A stretch of 64,000 bases of DNA from Botrimarina mediterranea (GTDB lineage: Bacteria; Planctomycetota; Planctomycetia; Pirellulales; Lacipirellulaceae), in NCBI RefSeq assembly GCF_007753265.1, contig NZ_CP036349.1:5454862-5518861 (forward strand), written 5' to 3'. Positions 26,359 to 34,304 of this stretch are shown piece by piece. The number at the start of each line of letters is the position of its first letter. Within the stretch, counting starts at the first letter, position 1. The position numbers and the translations under genes are program-made. The notes beneath the pieces were generated by a model. The model had not been told where the DNA came from and searched no databases. It saw nothing but the letters and a program-made list of their open reading frames with translations.

Positions 26359-28518
26359 TGGTTTGTTTTCCTTCGTCTGTCGGTAGTAACGATTCCCCAC
26401 CCACTGCTCGCCCACCAGCGTCGCCGCCACGAGCGCCAGCACCCAACCGTACAACTCACGGCCGACACGGCCCAGGTCGATCGACGCGGTCAACTCTTCC
26501 TCATTGCGGATCAACTCAACGCGGTCTTTGCCGAGCGAGGTTTGCAACTCGCTGAACGCGACGCGTTCGACGTGGCCCGCGCGCGGGTCGAGGTTCACCA
26601 CGAAGCGGCGGTCGAGGTCGGCGCCCGCTTCGAGGCGGTAGGGGCCGGGCTCGGTGGCGGCGGGGATCGCCAGCTCGCTTCGCCCCGGCGGGACCGACTG
26701 GCGCACCGCTTCGCCGCCGGGCGTGCGGAGCACGTAGCCGGGGAGTTCAACGCCCGTCGGCAGCGGCGCCGAGACCGTCTCGCCCGCGATGTAGCTCAGC
26801 TGCGTCTCGGCGGCGCCGGTGAGGTAGTCCGCCAGCGACCGCGCCAGCAATACGAACGGCCACGGGTCGTCGCCTGTCGGTAAGCGATTCCACTCGTAGC
26901 CACCGTCAACGGCGGGGTTGTAGCGGTCGTTGACGCTGGTCGTCATCATCAGCACACGCCCGCGGCCCACCGACTGCTCGACGATCGCTGGCCCGCCATC
27001 GGCGTAGCGCGCCACGACCGCGGCCCCTTCGCGCAAGTCGCCGAGCTCCCACCGCTGATAAACCGGAAAGGTCTGCCAGAGGATCGCGTCGGCGTACGGC
27101 GCGAGCGGCTTGATCGCTGGATGCGCAAAGGACGTAGGCCGTAAGTAAGTCGAATCGCGCGAACGCCACTCGAGCGGCGCCGGCAACAAGGCTTGGGCGT
27201 CGGGCGAATTAAAATCGTCGAGCGTCGCCTCGCCGCCGAGGAACACGCCAACGCCCGCGCCGCCGATCGCCGCGTCGTACAGCCGTCGCCAGCCGCGGCC
27301 GCGTTCGACCGTCGGCGACGGGTCGATCATCACGACCGCGTCGTAGCCGGCAAGCGACTGCCGCGGCCACGCGTCGAACGCGATGACGCCCGTTTCAAAC
27401 CGCGGCGCCACACTCGGGTCCATGACCGACGGGTCGATCGCCGCGCGGAAGAAGACGGCGTCCCGCTCTTCGGGCGCGACGATCAGCATCGATCGCGGCC
27501 GCCGCACCTCGACGGCGAAGTACCGCGCGTCGTCATCGGGCGCCGCGTCACCGGCGACGACGCGCACGAAGCCCGTCGTAAAGCCTTCGCTCAAACCCGA
27601 CAACGTAAACTCGACCGGCACGCTCTTGCCCTTCGGATCGACCAGCCGCTCGTCTCGCTTCACAGGCCCCTTCTCGCCATCGACCCACAACTGCACCGCG
27701 AGCGGTTCACGCCACTCACCGACAAGATGAATCGACGCCGAGAGCGCCAGCGCCTCGCCAACGGCGAGCGACTCGCTCGGCATCCGCAGGTCATCGATCG
27801 CGGCGTTACGCGGCTCAGCCACGCCCACGTCGACCAGCCGCAGCGCAACGCCCGGGTGTTCTTCCAGCACCGCGGCGACCGTGCGCTGTGACGCCTCGTC
27901 CCAAGCCCCCGCCGACAGATCGGTAAAGACATAAGCCTCGCGCCGCGCCGCCGGCGTCTCCGCCAGCCTCACAACCGCGTCGCGCACCGCCGCCGCTAGT
28001 GGCTTGGCGGCGCCCCCCACCCGCAGCCGATCCACCCGCGCCGCCGCGGCCGCGGGCTCCAACATCGAAGCCCCGCCCCCGGCCGCCCGGTCCGCCAGCA
28101 CCACCGGCGTATCCCCGGGCAAACCTGAGAGCAACTTCGACGCCAGCTCTTGCGCCGCTTCGAGCCGCGTTTCGTTGAGGCTCTGATAAGCCGCGTTCGG
28201 CCCGTTGTCGATCACGAGCGCCAGCCCCACGCCCTCACCCGCCGGCCCGTCCGCCGCCGCCCCGCTGTCCGCCGACGGCGGCTTGAGCAAGGGTCGCGCG
28301 AGCGCTGCCGCCAACAGCGCCAGCAAACAGCAACGCAGCGCCAGCAGCACCCACCGCCGCAGCCGCAGTTGCGTCTCCGTGCGATGCCGATTCCGCTTCA
28401 GCAGCCGCAACGCCGGAAACTCCACCCGCACCGGATCACGCCGACGGCGCAAGTGCAGCGCGATCGGAATCCCGATCAAAAGAACGCCGGCGAGTAAGGC
28501 TGGTGCTAGAAAGGCCAT
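26353..28518 (-). CDS. BatA-type membrane protein with N-terminal BatA domain
   Basis: The ATG at 28518 gives about 721 residues and starts directly with the BatA N-terminal signature: membrane helix FLAPALLAGVLLIGIPIALHL, then RRRRDPVRVEFPALRLL, a second helix and ALARPLL. The middle has VWA-like strands (GLALVIDNGPNAAY) and a long periplasmic part with an amidotransferase-like fold (GAGVGVFLGGEATL). A final helix (GWVLALVAATLVGEQWVG) closes it. It lies between the DUF58 and VWA genes in the same orientation, so it belongs to the MoxR cluster. Its last three residues and stop fall in the A-family repeat. Confidence 0.84.
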   Translation of the reverse strand: MAFLAPALLAGVLLIGIPIALHLRRRRDPVRVEFPALRLLKRNRHRTETQLRLRRWVLLALRCCLLALLAAALARPLLKPPSADSGAAADGPAGEGVGLALVIDNGPNAAYQSLNETRLEAAQELASKLLSGLPGDTPVVLADRAAGGGASMLEPAAAAARVDRLRVGGAAKPLAAAVRDAVVRLAETPAARREAYVFTDLSAGAWDEASQRTVAAVLEEHPGVALRLVDVGVAEPRNAAIDDLRMPSESLAVGEALALSASIHLVGEWREPLAVQLWVDGEKGPVKRDERLVDPKGKSVPVEFTLSGLSEGFTTGFVRVVAGDAAPDDDARYFAVEVRRPRSMLIVAPEERDAVFFRAAIDPSVMDPSVAPRFETGVIAFDAWPRQSLAGYDAVVMIDPSPTVERGRGWRRLYDAAIGGAGVGVFLGGEATLDDFNSPDAQALLPAPLEWRSRDSTYLRPTSFAHPAIKPLAPYADAILWQTFPVYQRWELGDLREGAAVVARYADGGPAIVEQSVGRGRVLMMTTSVNDRYNPAVDGGYEWNRLPTGDDPWPFVLLARSLADYLTGAAETQLSYIAGETVSAPLPTGVELPGYVLRTPGGEAVRQSVPPGRSELAIPAATEPGPYRLEAGADLDRRFVVNLDPRAGHVERVAFSELQTSLGKDRVELIRNEEELTASIDLGRVGRELYGWVLALVAATLVGEQWVGNRYYRQTKENKPL

Positions 28519-28528
28519 AGCCAAGAGA

Positions 28529-28619
28529 AATGACGAATGACGAAGCACGAATGACGAACCTGTCGGAGCCGCTAGAGCCCTCCGGCAGGTTCGTCATTCG
28601 TCATTCGTGCTTCGTCATT
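28529..28619. repeat. inverted repeat of 7-base units, B family copy 1
   Basis: Arms 28529-28567 and 28581-28619 are built of ATGACGA, AGCACGA and related 7-mers; the order of units differs between the arms, so pairing is by unit. A second copy is at 51380-51472. Confidence 0.85.
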
Positions 28620-28625
28620 CAATCA

Positions 28626-29540
28626 TCATCCCCTCCTGCGCCGCTGAACAAGGTACTCCGTCAGCGCCCGATCAAACGGCATCCCCGTATCGAGCGGCAC
28701 ATAGTCCACGCCCGACTCCAGGCACTCGCGGCGGTAGGTTTCTCGGAACTCTTCGACGCTCGCGCGGTACTCGGCGCGGAAGCCGTCGGCGTCGAGTTCT
28801 AAGCGCTCGCCGGTCTCCGGCTCCTCAAAGTCGGTGAGGCCGCGGAAGGGGAACTTGACTTCGGCTTCGTCGAGCACGTGAAACAAGATCACGTCGTGCC
28901 CGCCGTGGCGGAGGCGACGCAACGCCTTCAGCACCGGCTCTTCGTCCGTCAGCAGGTCGCTAAAGATCATCACCAGACTTGAGTGCCGGAGCATCGCGGC
29001 GAGCTGCGTGAGGCTGCCGCCGATGTCGGTCTCACCGGTCGGCTGAAGCCTCGCCAGGAGCGCCAGGAGCGTCGCTAGCTGCGTCCTTTTGCTCTTCGGT
29101 GGTAACGAGTGTCTAATCTTCTGATCGAACGCCGCCAGCCCCACGGGGTCCTGTTGGCCGATCATCAAGTACGCCAGCGCCGCGGCGATGCAGATCGAGT
29201 AATCGAACTTCGTCAGCCCCAGCTTGCCGCGTTGAGTCGGGCCGTGCGAGTACGCCATCGACCGGCTCAAATCCATCGCCAGCCACCCGGTGATGTTGGT
29301 CTCGGCCTCGAACTTCTTGACGTAGTACCGATCGGTCTTCGCGTAAGCGAGCCAGTCGATGTCCTTCGGATCGTCCCCCTGCGTGTACTTACGGTGCTCG
29401 GAGAACTCGACCGAGTACCCATGAAACGGGCTAGCGTGCAGACCCTGCAGATACCCCTTCACAATGAACTGCGCGCGCAGATCGAGCCGCTTAATCTGGC
29501 GGATAACTTCGGGCTTAAGGTACTGCTCGACAGCGGGCAC
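28626..29540 (-). CDS. DUF58 domain protein of the MoxR cluster
   Basis: The 304-residue protein has the DUF58 core: QFIVKGYLQGLHASPFHGYSVEFSEHRKYTQGDDPKDIDWLAYAKTDRYYVKKFEAETN, here covering about residues 24-82, then a VWA-like fold with LAMDLSRSM and VMIFSDLLTDEEP. It is soluble. In the known cluster, MoxR ATPases act on DUF58/VWA partners to assemble or activate envelope proteins. The gene is separated from the MoxR gene upstream by a 600-base insert holding an inverted-repeat element and a small gene, whereas such genes usually lie side by side. Confidence 0.9.
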   Translation of the reverse strand: MPAVEQYLKPEVIRQIKRLDLRAQFIVKGYLQGLHASPFHGYSVEFSEHRKYTQGDDPKDIDWLAYAKTDRYYVKKFEAETNITGWLAMDLSRSMAYSHGPTQRGKLGLTKFDYSICIAAALAYLMIGQQDPVGLAAFDQKIRHSLPPKSKRTQLATLLALLARLQPTGETDIGGSLTQLAAMLRHSSLVMIFSDLLTDEEPVLKALRRLRHGGHDVILFHVLDEAEVKFPFRGLTDFEEPETGERLELDADGFRAEYRASVEEFRETYRRECLESGVDYVPLDTGMPFDRALTEYLVQRRRRG

Positions 29541-29608
29541 GTTGTTCTTCTTTCACCGCGGAGACGCGGAGGACGCAGAGAAAGCGAGTCGCGTCGTGTC
29601 GACGCGGG

Positions 29609-30142
29609 GAAGAATGGGACGCGGATGACGCGGATTAAGGGGATGTTCGCGGATGTCTTGTAGGCCGCAACAAGCGTAGCGCAGTTGTGGCAACGAATCA
29701 CGTAAGCAGCAAAAGTATCAACGCTCAACTACCGAATGACGGGGCGATCGGGCTGAGGAGCATAGTCACCGATCACAGCATCTCCGCATCTCTCGCACAC
29801 AAACCCCCGTTCGCTACCAGTCCAATGATTGTCCCAAAGATGATCGACGACACATGGATCGAACCTCATTCGTTGACGAATCGAATCCAGTTCCAAGTAG
29901 CACGCATACCGAGTCCATCTGCGACAGTTTTTCGACCACGGCTTCTCATCTCGATAGATGACATCCATTCCAGCAACGGTAAGCTCGCAGTCGAGTTGTC
30001 GGAGATGTTCGCAAACCATCGCTCTTCGCCGGAGACTTACTCATCGATCATTACCGGAACATCGCTTCGCTTGTTCCGGGCTACAAAATCTGCGTCCATC
30101 CTCTTCAATCCGCGTTCATCCGCGTCCCATTCTTCCTTCAAT
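29609..30142. repeat. inverted repeat pair bracketing a small gene, O family
   Basis: Left end 29609-29645 (GAAGAATGGGACGCGGATGA...) and right end 30107-30142 (...TCATCCGCGTCCCATTCTTC) are complementary over about 30 bases. The ~460 bases between them hold the 96-residue gene 29729-30019. Just outside the left end is a CACCGCGGAGACGCGGAGG-type repeat. The unit looks like a cargo-carrying insertion in the MoxR-DUF58 operon. Confidence 0.75.
29729..30019 (-). CDS. small Cys/Trp-rich hypothetical protein within an inverted-repeat element
   Basis: The ATG at 30019 gives 96 residues. The composition is protein-like with spaced Cys (CEH, NCRRW, ACYLELD, PCVVDH, CERCGD) and conserved-looking Trp (KPWSKNC, NHWTGSERGF). 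The pattern W-x-x-NCR-W ... CY-x-D ... CVxDH ... GSExGFxC is one I associate with a small planctomycete-specific family of unknown function (from memory). The Cys/His spacing could bind zinc. It is on the same strand as its neighbours but bracketed by inverted repeats, so it may have arrived with them. Confidence 0.6.
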   Translation of the reverse strand: MVCEHLRQLDCELTVAGMDVIYRDEKPWSKNCRRWTRYACYLELDSIRQRMRFDPCVVDHLWDNHWTGSERGFVCERCGDAVIGDYAPQPDRPVIR

Positions 30143-30150
30143 ACGCTGAA

Positions 30151-31227
30151 TCAACTGAACTTCGGTATCTCCGGCTGTGGCACATGCTTTAGCAGCCGCG
30201 CGATGATGTCCTCGGTCGTCATCCCCTCCGCCTGCGCCTGGAAGTTCGCCGCGACGCGGTGACGCAGCACCGGTAGCGCGATCTTTTGGATGTCCTCGAC
30301 CGCGACGCTGAAGCGGCCGTCCATTGCGGCGATCGCCTTGCCGCCCTGGATGAGGAACTGCCCCGCGCGCGGGCCAGCGCCCCAGTCGACTAGCTCTTTG
30401 ACGAAGTCGGGCGCCGAGTCGTCCTTGGGACGCGTCGCGCGGACCAGCGCGGCCGCGTACTTGATGACGTACTCGCTCACCGCCACCGAGGTGACGAGCC
30501 GCTGCACGTTGAGGATCGCCTTGGCGCTGAGGACCTTGTTGACCTCCGGCTTCTCGCCGCGCGTCGTGGCGGTAAGGATCTTTTCTTCCTCGTCCTTGGT
30601 CGGGTAGTCGACCTTGATGTTGAACATGAAGCGGTCGAGTTGCGCCTCAGGGAGCGGGTAGGTCCCCTCCTGCTCGATCGGGTTCTGCGTTGCGATCGTG
30701 AAGAACGGGTTCGGCAGTTCGTACGTCGTCTGACCGACGGTGACCTCGCGCTCCTGCATCGCCTGCAACAGCGCGGCCTGCGTCTTCGGCGGTGTGCGAT
30801 TGATCTCGTCCGCCAGCAGGATGTTGGTGAACAGCGGGCCTTCGACGAAGCGGAACGACCGCCGGCCGTGCTCGTCTTCGTCCAGCACGTTAGTGCCGGT
30901 GATGTCCGACGGCATCAGGTCGGGCGTGAACTGGATCCGCTTGAACCCCAGGTCCAGAATCCGCGCAAGCGTCGAGACCATCAGCGTCTTCGCCAGCCCC
31001 GGCACGCCCTCCAGCAAGCAGTGGCCGCGCGTAAAGATGGCGGCGAAGACCTGCTCGATCACCTCGTCCTGCCCGACGATGACCTTCTGCAACTCCTGCT
31101 GCATCACCCAGCGATGCTGGGCAAACTCCTGCAGCACATCCCCCAGATTGCGTGTCTTACCCGCCTGGGAAACGGGGCCACCCTGAGAAGCTGGGCCAGG
31201 AGATGTCGTGGGGTCGGCTGTGCTCAT
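30151..31227 (-). CDS. MoxR family AAA+ ATPase
   Basis: The 358-residue protein has Walker A GVPGLAKT (residues 74-81), Walker B LLADEINR, sensor 1 [26 protein letters not shown] and the C-terminal lid, all typical of MoxR. MoxR proteins act as ATP-driven chaperones for partner proteins with VWA domains. The gene is first in the minus-strand series MoxR, DUF58, BatA-like, VWA. The N-terminal ~25 residues are Pro-, Ser- and Gly-rich and likely disordered. The DUF4159 gene starts divergently about 390 bases upstream. Confidence 0.95.
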   Translation of the reverse strand: MSTADPTTSPGPASQGGPVSQAGKTRNLGDVLQEFAQHRWVMQQELQKVIVGQDEVIEQVFAAIFTRGHCLLEGVPGLAKTLMVSTLARILDLGFKRIQFTPDLMPSDITGTNVLDEDEHGRRSFRFVEGPLFTNILLADEINRTPPKTQAALLQAMQEREVTVGQTTYELPNPFFTIATQNPIEQEGTYPLPEAQLDRFMFNIKVDYPTKDEEEKILTATTRGEKPEVNKVLSAKAILNVQRLVTSVAVSEYVIKYAAALVRATRPKDDSAPDFVKELVDWGAGPRAGQFLIQGGKAIAAMDGRFSVAVEDIQKIALPVLRHRVAANFQAQAEGMTTEDIIARLLKHVPQPEIPKFS

Positions 31228-31274
31228 GCGAGGATTCTACGCTGTTCAGTTGAATCGCGTCAGCAAGGGACTCT

Positions 31275-31301
31275 TTGAGCCGCGCCCGTTAGGAAGCGGA
31301 G
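31275..31301. repeat. P family copy 2
   Basis: These 27 bases are identical to 18776-18802 (TTGAGCCGCGCC...AAGCGGAG). No complementary arm lies nearby, unlike copy 1. It is part of the divergent gap between the MoxR and DUF4159 genes. Confidence 0.8.
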
Positions 31302-31311
31302 TACTTTAGAA

Positions 31312-31563
31312 GGAGATAAGGGGGATGTTGGTGATAGGGGGGATCGCAGGCGGGCGAGTTGCCGCTTTGTTGTTCGAGCCGTATCGACGTAATTAGTCTC
31401 TCCCTTGTTCATTTTGGGGATAAGCCGCCAGCCGCTCCGCGGCTGCCCGCTATATCCCCCAGGCAGCACGTTAGACACTCGGCGTCGATCACAGTCCGCG
31501 GCGAAAGGCGCTACGCCCGCTCGCTTGCGATCCCCCCCTATCACCAACATCCCCCTATCTCCC
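31312..31563. repeat. long inverted repeat with ~45-base arms, N family, containing a nested hairpin
   Basis: Arms 31312-31357 (GGAGATAAGGGGGATGTTGG...) and 31514-31563 are complementary with few mismatches. The ~155-base interior holds a nested stem: GGGGATA 31416-31422 pairs with TATCCCC 31453-31459, and AGCCGC 31430-31435 pairs with GCGGCT 31439-31444. No gene lies inside. It occupies most of the divergent promoter gap. Confidence 0.8.
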
Positions 31564-31620
31564 TTTCCTAACGCAGACCCGCAATAAAGGTAGGATGCCC
31601 TGCTCCCTTTCTCGACTCAG

Positions 31621-33999
31621 GTGAACGCCAGGATGCCACGGGGCTGGATTGTCACGGTTGTAGCGGTTGCGCTGGCGGCGAGCGCCGTGGCGCCGGCGGC
31701 TGCGCAGCGGCGGGGCTTGGACGACCCGATCGACCCCGCGCGGGTGCTGGCGTCGATCGATCGGGCCGTGAGCTACCTGAAGCGTCAGCAGAAGCCTAGC
31801 GGCGGTTGGGACGACGGCGTCGCCAACCCCGGCGGCATCTCCTCGCTGGCGACCCTCGCCCTCCTCGAGGCGGGCATCGAGCCGGACGACTCAACGGTCT
31901 CGAAAGGCCTCGAATACATCCGCCGGTTCCCGCCCGAGAAGACCTACGTCGTCGCGCTGCAGACGATGGCCCTCCAAGCGGCGACGCCGCGACGCGACCG
32001 GTTGCAGATCGAGAAGAACGCCCGCTGGCTCGAGAAGGCCCAAGCCAAGGACGGCGAGTTCTCCGGCGGCTGGTCGTACAGCGAAGCCCGCGGCATGGCC
32101 GACCCGAGCAACTCGCAGTTCGCCGTGCTGGGGCTCTACGCCGCTCAGGAAGCGGGCGTGAAGATCGACCCCGAGGTCTGGCGCCGCGCCGGCGCGTACT
32201 GGCGCAAACGTCAGAACCGCGACGGCTCGTGGCACTACACGTCGAGCGACCGCGCTAGCGGTAGCATGACCTGCGCCGGCGTCGGCGCGATGGTCATCAT
32301 CGGCATGGCGGCCGGCGAAGCCGACGCCACCGTCGATGACAATGGCGCCGTGCTCTGCTGCCAACCGCAGAAAGAAGACGAGTCCGTCGAGCGCGGCCTG
32401 GCGTGGCTCGGCCGCAACTTCGCCGTCCGTGGCAACCCCGTCGGCCGCAAGATCAGCGAGAACTGGCACTACTACTACCTCTACGCACTCGAGCGGGCGG
32501 GCCGACTCACGGCGCAACGGTTCATTGACCAGCACGACTGGTACCGCGAAGGGACCGAGTACCTGGTGCGTGAGCAAGACCCGCTCACCGACGCCTGGCG
32601 TGGCGGCGTTAGCGAACCGGACGCCACGATCACGACTTCGTTCTCGTTGCTGTTCCTCGCCAAAGGCCGGCGGCCCGTGGTGATGGCGAAGGCCAAGGCG
32701 CCCGAGGGCGAAGACCTCCGCGCGTGGGCGCAGCACCGTCGCGACGCTGCGCACCTGGTCGCCGCCGCCGAAACGGCTTGGGACCTCCCCATGACGTGGC
32801 AGGCGATCGATGCGTCGAAGGCGAACGTCGAAGACCTGTCGATGGCCCCGGTGCTCTACGCCAGCGGCGCCGCGGCGACGGCGGGCCTCACGGCTCAAGG
32901 CAAGAAGCTCCGCGACTACATCGACAAAGGGGGCTTCGTCTTCGTCGAGTCCCCCTGCGACAGCGGCCGGTCGGCGTCGCGCGCCGACATCGAGCGTCTC
33001 GTCGTCGCCATGTTCCCCGAACCCGACTACCGCCTGCGGCAGATCGAACCTTCGCACCCGCTCTGGCGGATGGAGCGGCTTGTGCGGCCCGACTCGCCCT
33101 ACGTCGGCAGCCTGTGGGGAGTCGAGTACGGCTGCCGGACGTGCGTTGTGTTTTGCGACCGCGACCTGTCGTGCTACTGGGAGCTCGACGCCAAGCCCCG
33201 TGCTGGCGACTACCCGGACGATGTGAAGCGCCGCATCGACGATGCCCGCACTGTCGGTCTCAACGTGTTGGCCTACGCCTCGAACCGTGAACCCCGGGGC
33301 AAAGAACAGCAGTTCGTCGAACAGGCCACACGACTCGAGTTCGACGCGGCAGGCCAGCGCGGCCTGATCGAGATCGCCAAGCTCCGCCACGCCGGCGGCT
33401 GCAACGACGCCCCCGGCGCGCTGGCGAACCTGCTCCGCGCCGCTAGCGAGAGCGACGCCAAGCTCTCCGTGGCGCCGACGCCCGTCGAAGTCGCTGCGGA
33501 CGACCCGGCCCTGCCGCTGCGGCACTTCGCCTTCACCCACGGCCGCCGCGACTTCCGCCTTTCAGCCGAGGAACGCGCGGCGCTGGGCGAGTACCTCACC
33601 AACGGCGGCACGCTGCTCGCCGACGCTATCTGCGCCAGCAGCGAGTTCCAAAAAGCGTTCCGGCGCGAAGTCGCCGCCGCCCTGCCCGGCGCGCGGTTTG
33701 AGCAGATTCCGGCCGACGATCCGCTGCTATCGCCCGCGTTCGGCGGCTACGACGTCCGCCTCGTCAGCATCCGCGACCCGCAACCGACCGCCGACGACCA
33801 ACCGCTAGCAGCCCGCACCCGCCGCCGGGCGCCGGTGCTCGAAGGCATCCAGATCGATGGCCGCTGGGCCGTGGTGTTCAGCCCCTACGACCTCAGTTGC
33901 GCGCTGGAGCAGCACGAAGCGGTACAGTGCCGCGGATACTCGAAGGAAGACGCGGCGCGGATCGGGCTGAATGTGCTGCTGTATTCGATCAATCAGTGA
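31621..33999 (+). CDS. exported DUF4159 protein with terpenoid-cyclase-like repeats
   Basis: The protein has a signal peptide (WIVTVVAVALAASAVAPAAAQ) after a GTG at 31621 or ATG at 31633. The first ~400 residues show alpha/alpha-toroid repeats like squalene cyclase or prenyltransferase (AVSYLKRQQKPSGGWDDG, NARWLEKAQAKDGEFSGGWSY, YWRKRQNRDGSWHY). The second half is DUF4159 (YIDKGGFVFVESPCDSG, FAFTHGRRDFRLS, YLTNGGTLLADAICAS), duplicated. Such proteins accompany MoxR clusters in planctomycetes, which fits the divergent neighbour. It probably acts in the periplasm; no enzymatic activity can be assigned. Confidence 0.88.
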   Translation: MNARMPRGWIVTVVAVALAASAVAPAAAQRRGLDDPIDPARVLASIDRAVSYLKRQQKPSGGWDDGVANPGGISSLATLALLEAGIEPDDSTVSKGLEYIRRFPPEKTYVVALQTMALQAATPRRDRLQIEKNARWLEKAQAKDGEFSGGWSYSEARGMADPSNSQFAVLGLYAAQEAGVKIDPEVWRRAGAYWRKRQNRDGSWHYTSSDRASGSMTCAGVGAMVIIGMAAGEADATVDDNGAVLCCQPQKEDESVERGLAWLGRNFAVRGNPVGRKISENWHYYYLYALERAGRLTAQRFIDQHDWYREGTEYLVREQDPLTDAWRGGVSEPDATITTSFSLLFLAKGRRPVVMAKAKAPEGEDLRAWAQHRRDAAHLVAAAETAWDLPMTWQAIDASKANVEDLSMAPVLYASGAAATAGLTAQGKKLRDYIDKGGFVFVESPCDSGRSASRADIERLVVAMFPEPDYRLRQIEPSHPLWRMERLVRPDSPYVGSLWGVEYGCRTCVVFCDRDLSCYWELDAKPRAGDYPDDVKRRIDDARTVGLNVLAYASNREPRGKEQQFVEQATRLEFDAAGQRGLIEIAKLRHAGGCNDAPGALANLLRAASESDAKLSVAPTPVEVAADDPALPLRHFAFTHGRRDFRLSAEERAALGEYLTNGGTLLADAICASSEFQKAFRREVAAALPGARFEQIPADDPLLSPAFGGYDVRLVSIRDPQPTADDQPLAARTRRRAPVLEGIQIDGRWAVVFSPYDLSCALEQHEAVQCRGYSKEDAARIGLNVLLYSINQ

Positions 34000-34005
34000 A
34001 CGTGC

Positions 34006-34104
34006 GCTTTGTAGGGTCCGCTGTGCGGACCGTAGCTAGCGGTTTGGAGCGCGATGCGAGCTAGGGAACCGAACGGACGGTTCGCACAGCGGACCCTACA
34101 AAGC
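34006..34104. repeat. inverted repeat, K family
   Basis: Arms 34006-34033 (GCTTTGTAGGGTCCGCTGTG...) and 34077-34104 are complementary with a single mismatch; the spacer is 43 bases. It separates two plus-strand genes and might act as a terminator for the first. Confidence 0.85.
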
Positions 34105-34304
34105 TATCTCCTTCTCGCCCCACGGTTTGCGGTCGGCGCCAGCACTGCGCGTTTGGGTTGACCCCCGGGGGGGCGACTCCTACGATCCGCCCGATTTTCC
34201 ACGCCCCCGGTTCGCGCGTCGCGCGGCGCCGGTCGGCTGACATTCAGGCAAGGACGCCTCCCATCACCCCGCTGCGCGCCGCCAAGTCGACGCCCCGCCC
34301 CATC

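Noticed and set aside
28529-28619. Tandem ATGACGA units considered as a CRISPR or origin iteron array
   Set aside because: Units are contiguous 7-mers in two opposed arms without spacers, and no replication gene is adjacent.
29687-30262. Plus-strand frame of 191 codons between MoxR and DUF58
   Set aside because: It runs across the repeat end and antisense to the 96-residue Cys/Trp-rich protein; its composition is not protein-like.
31891-33540. Long minus-strand frame (549 codons) opposite the DUF4159 gene
   Set aside because: Antisense shadow; the plus-strand protein has a signal peptide and clear repeats, and the shadow has no recognisable motif.
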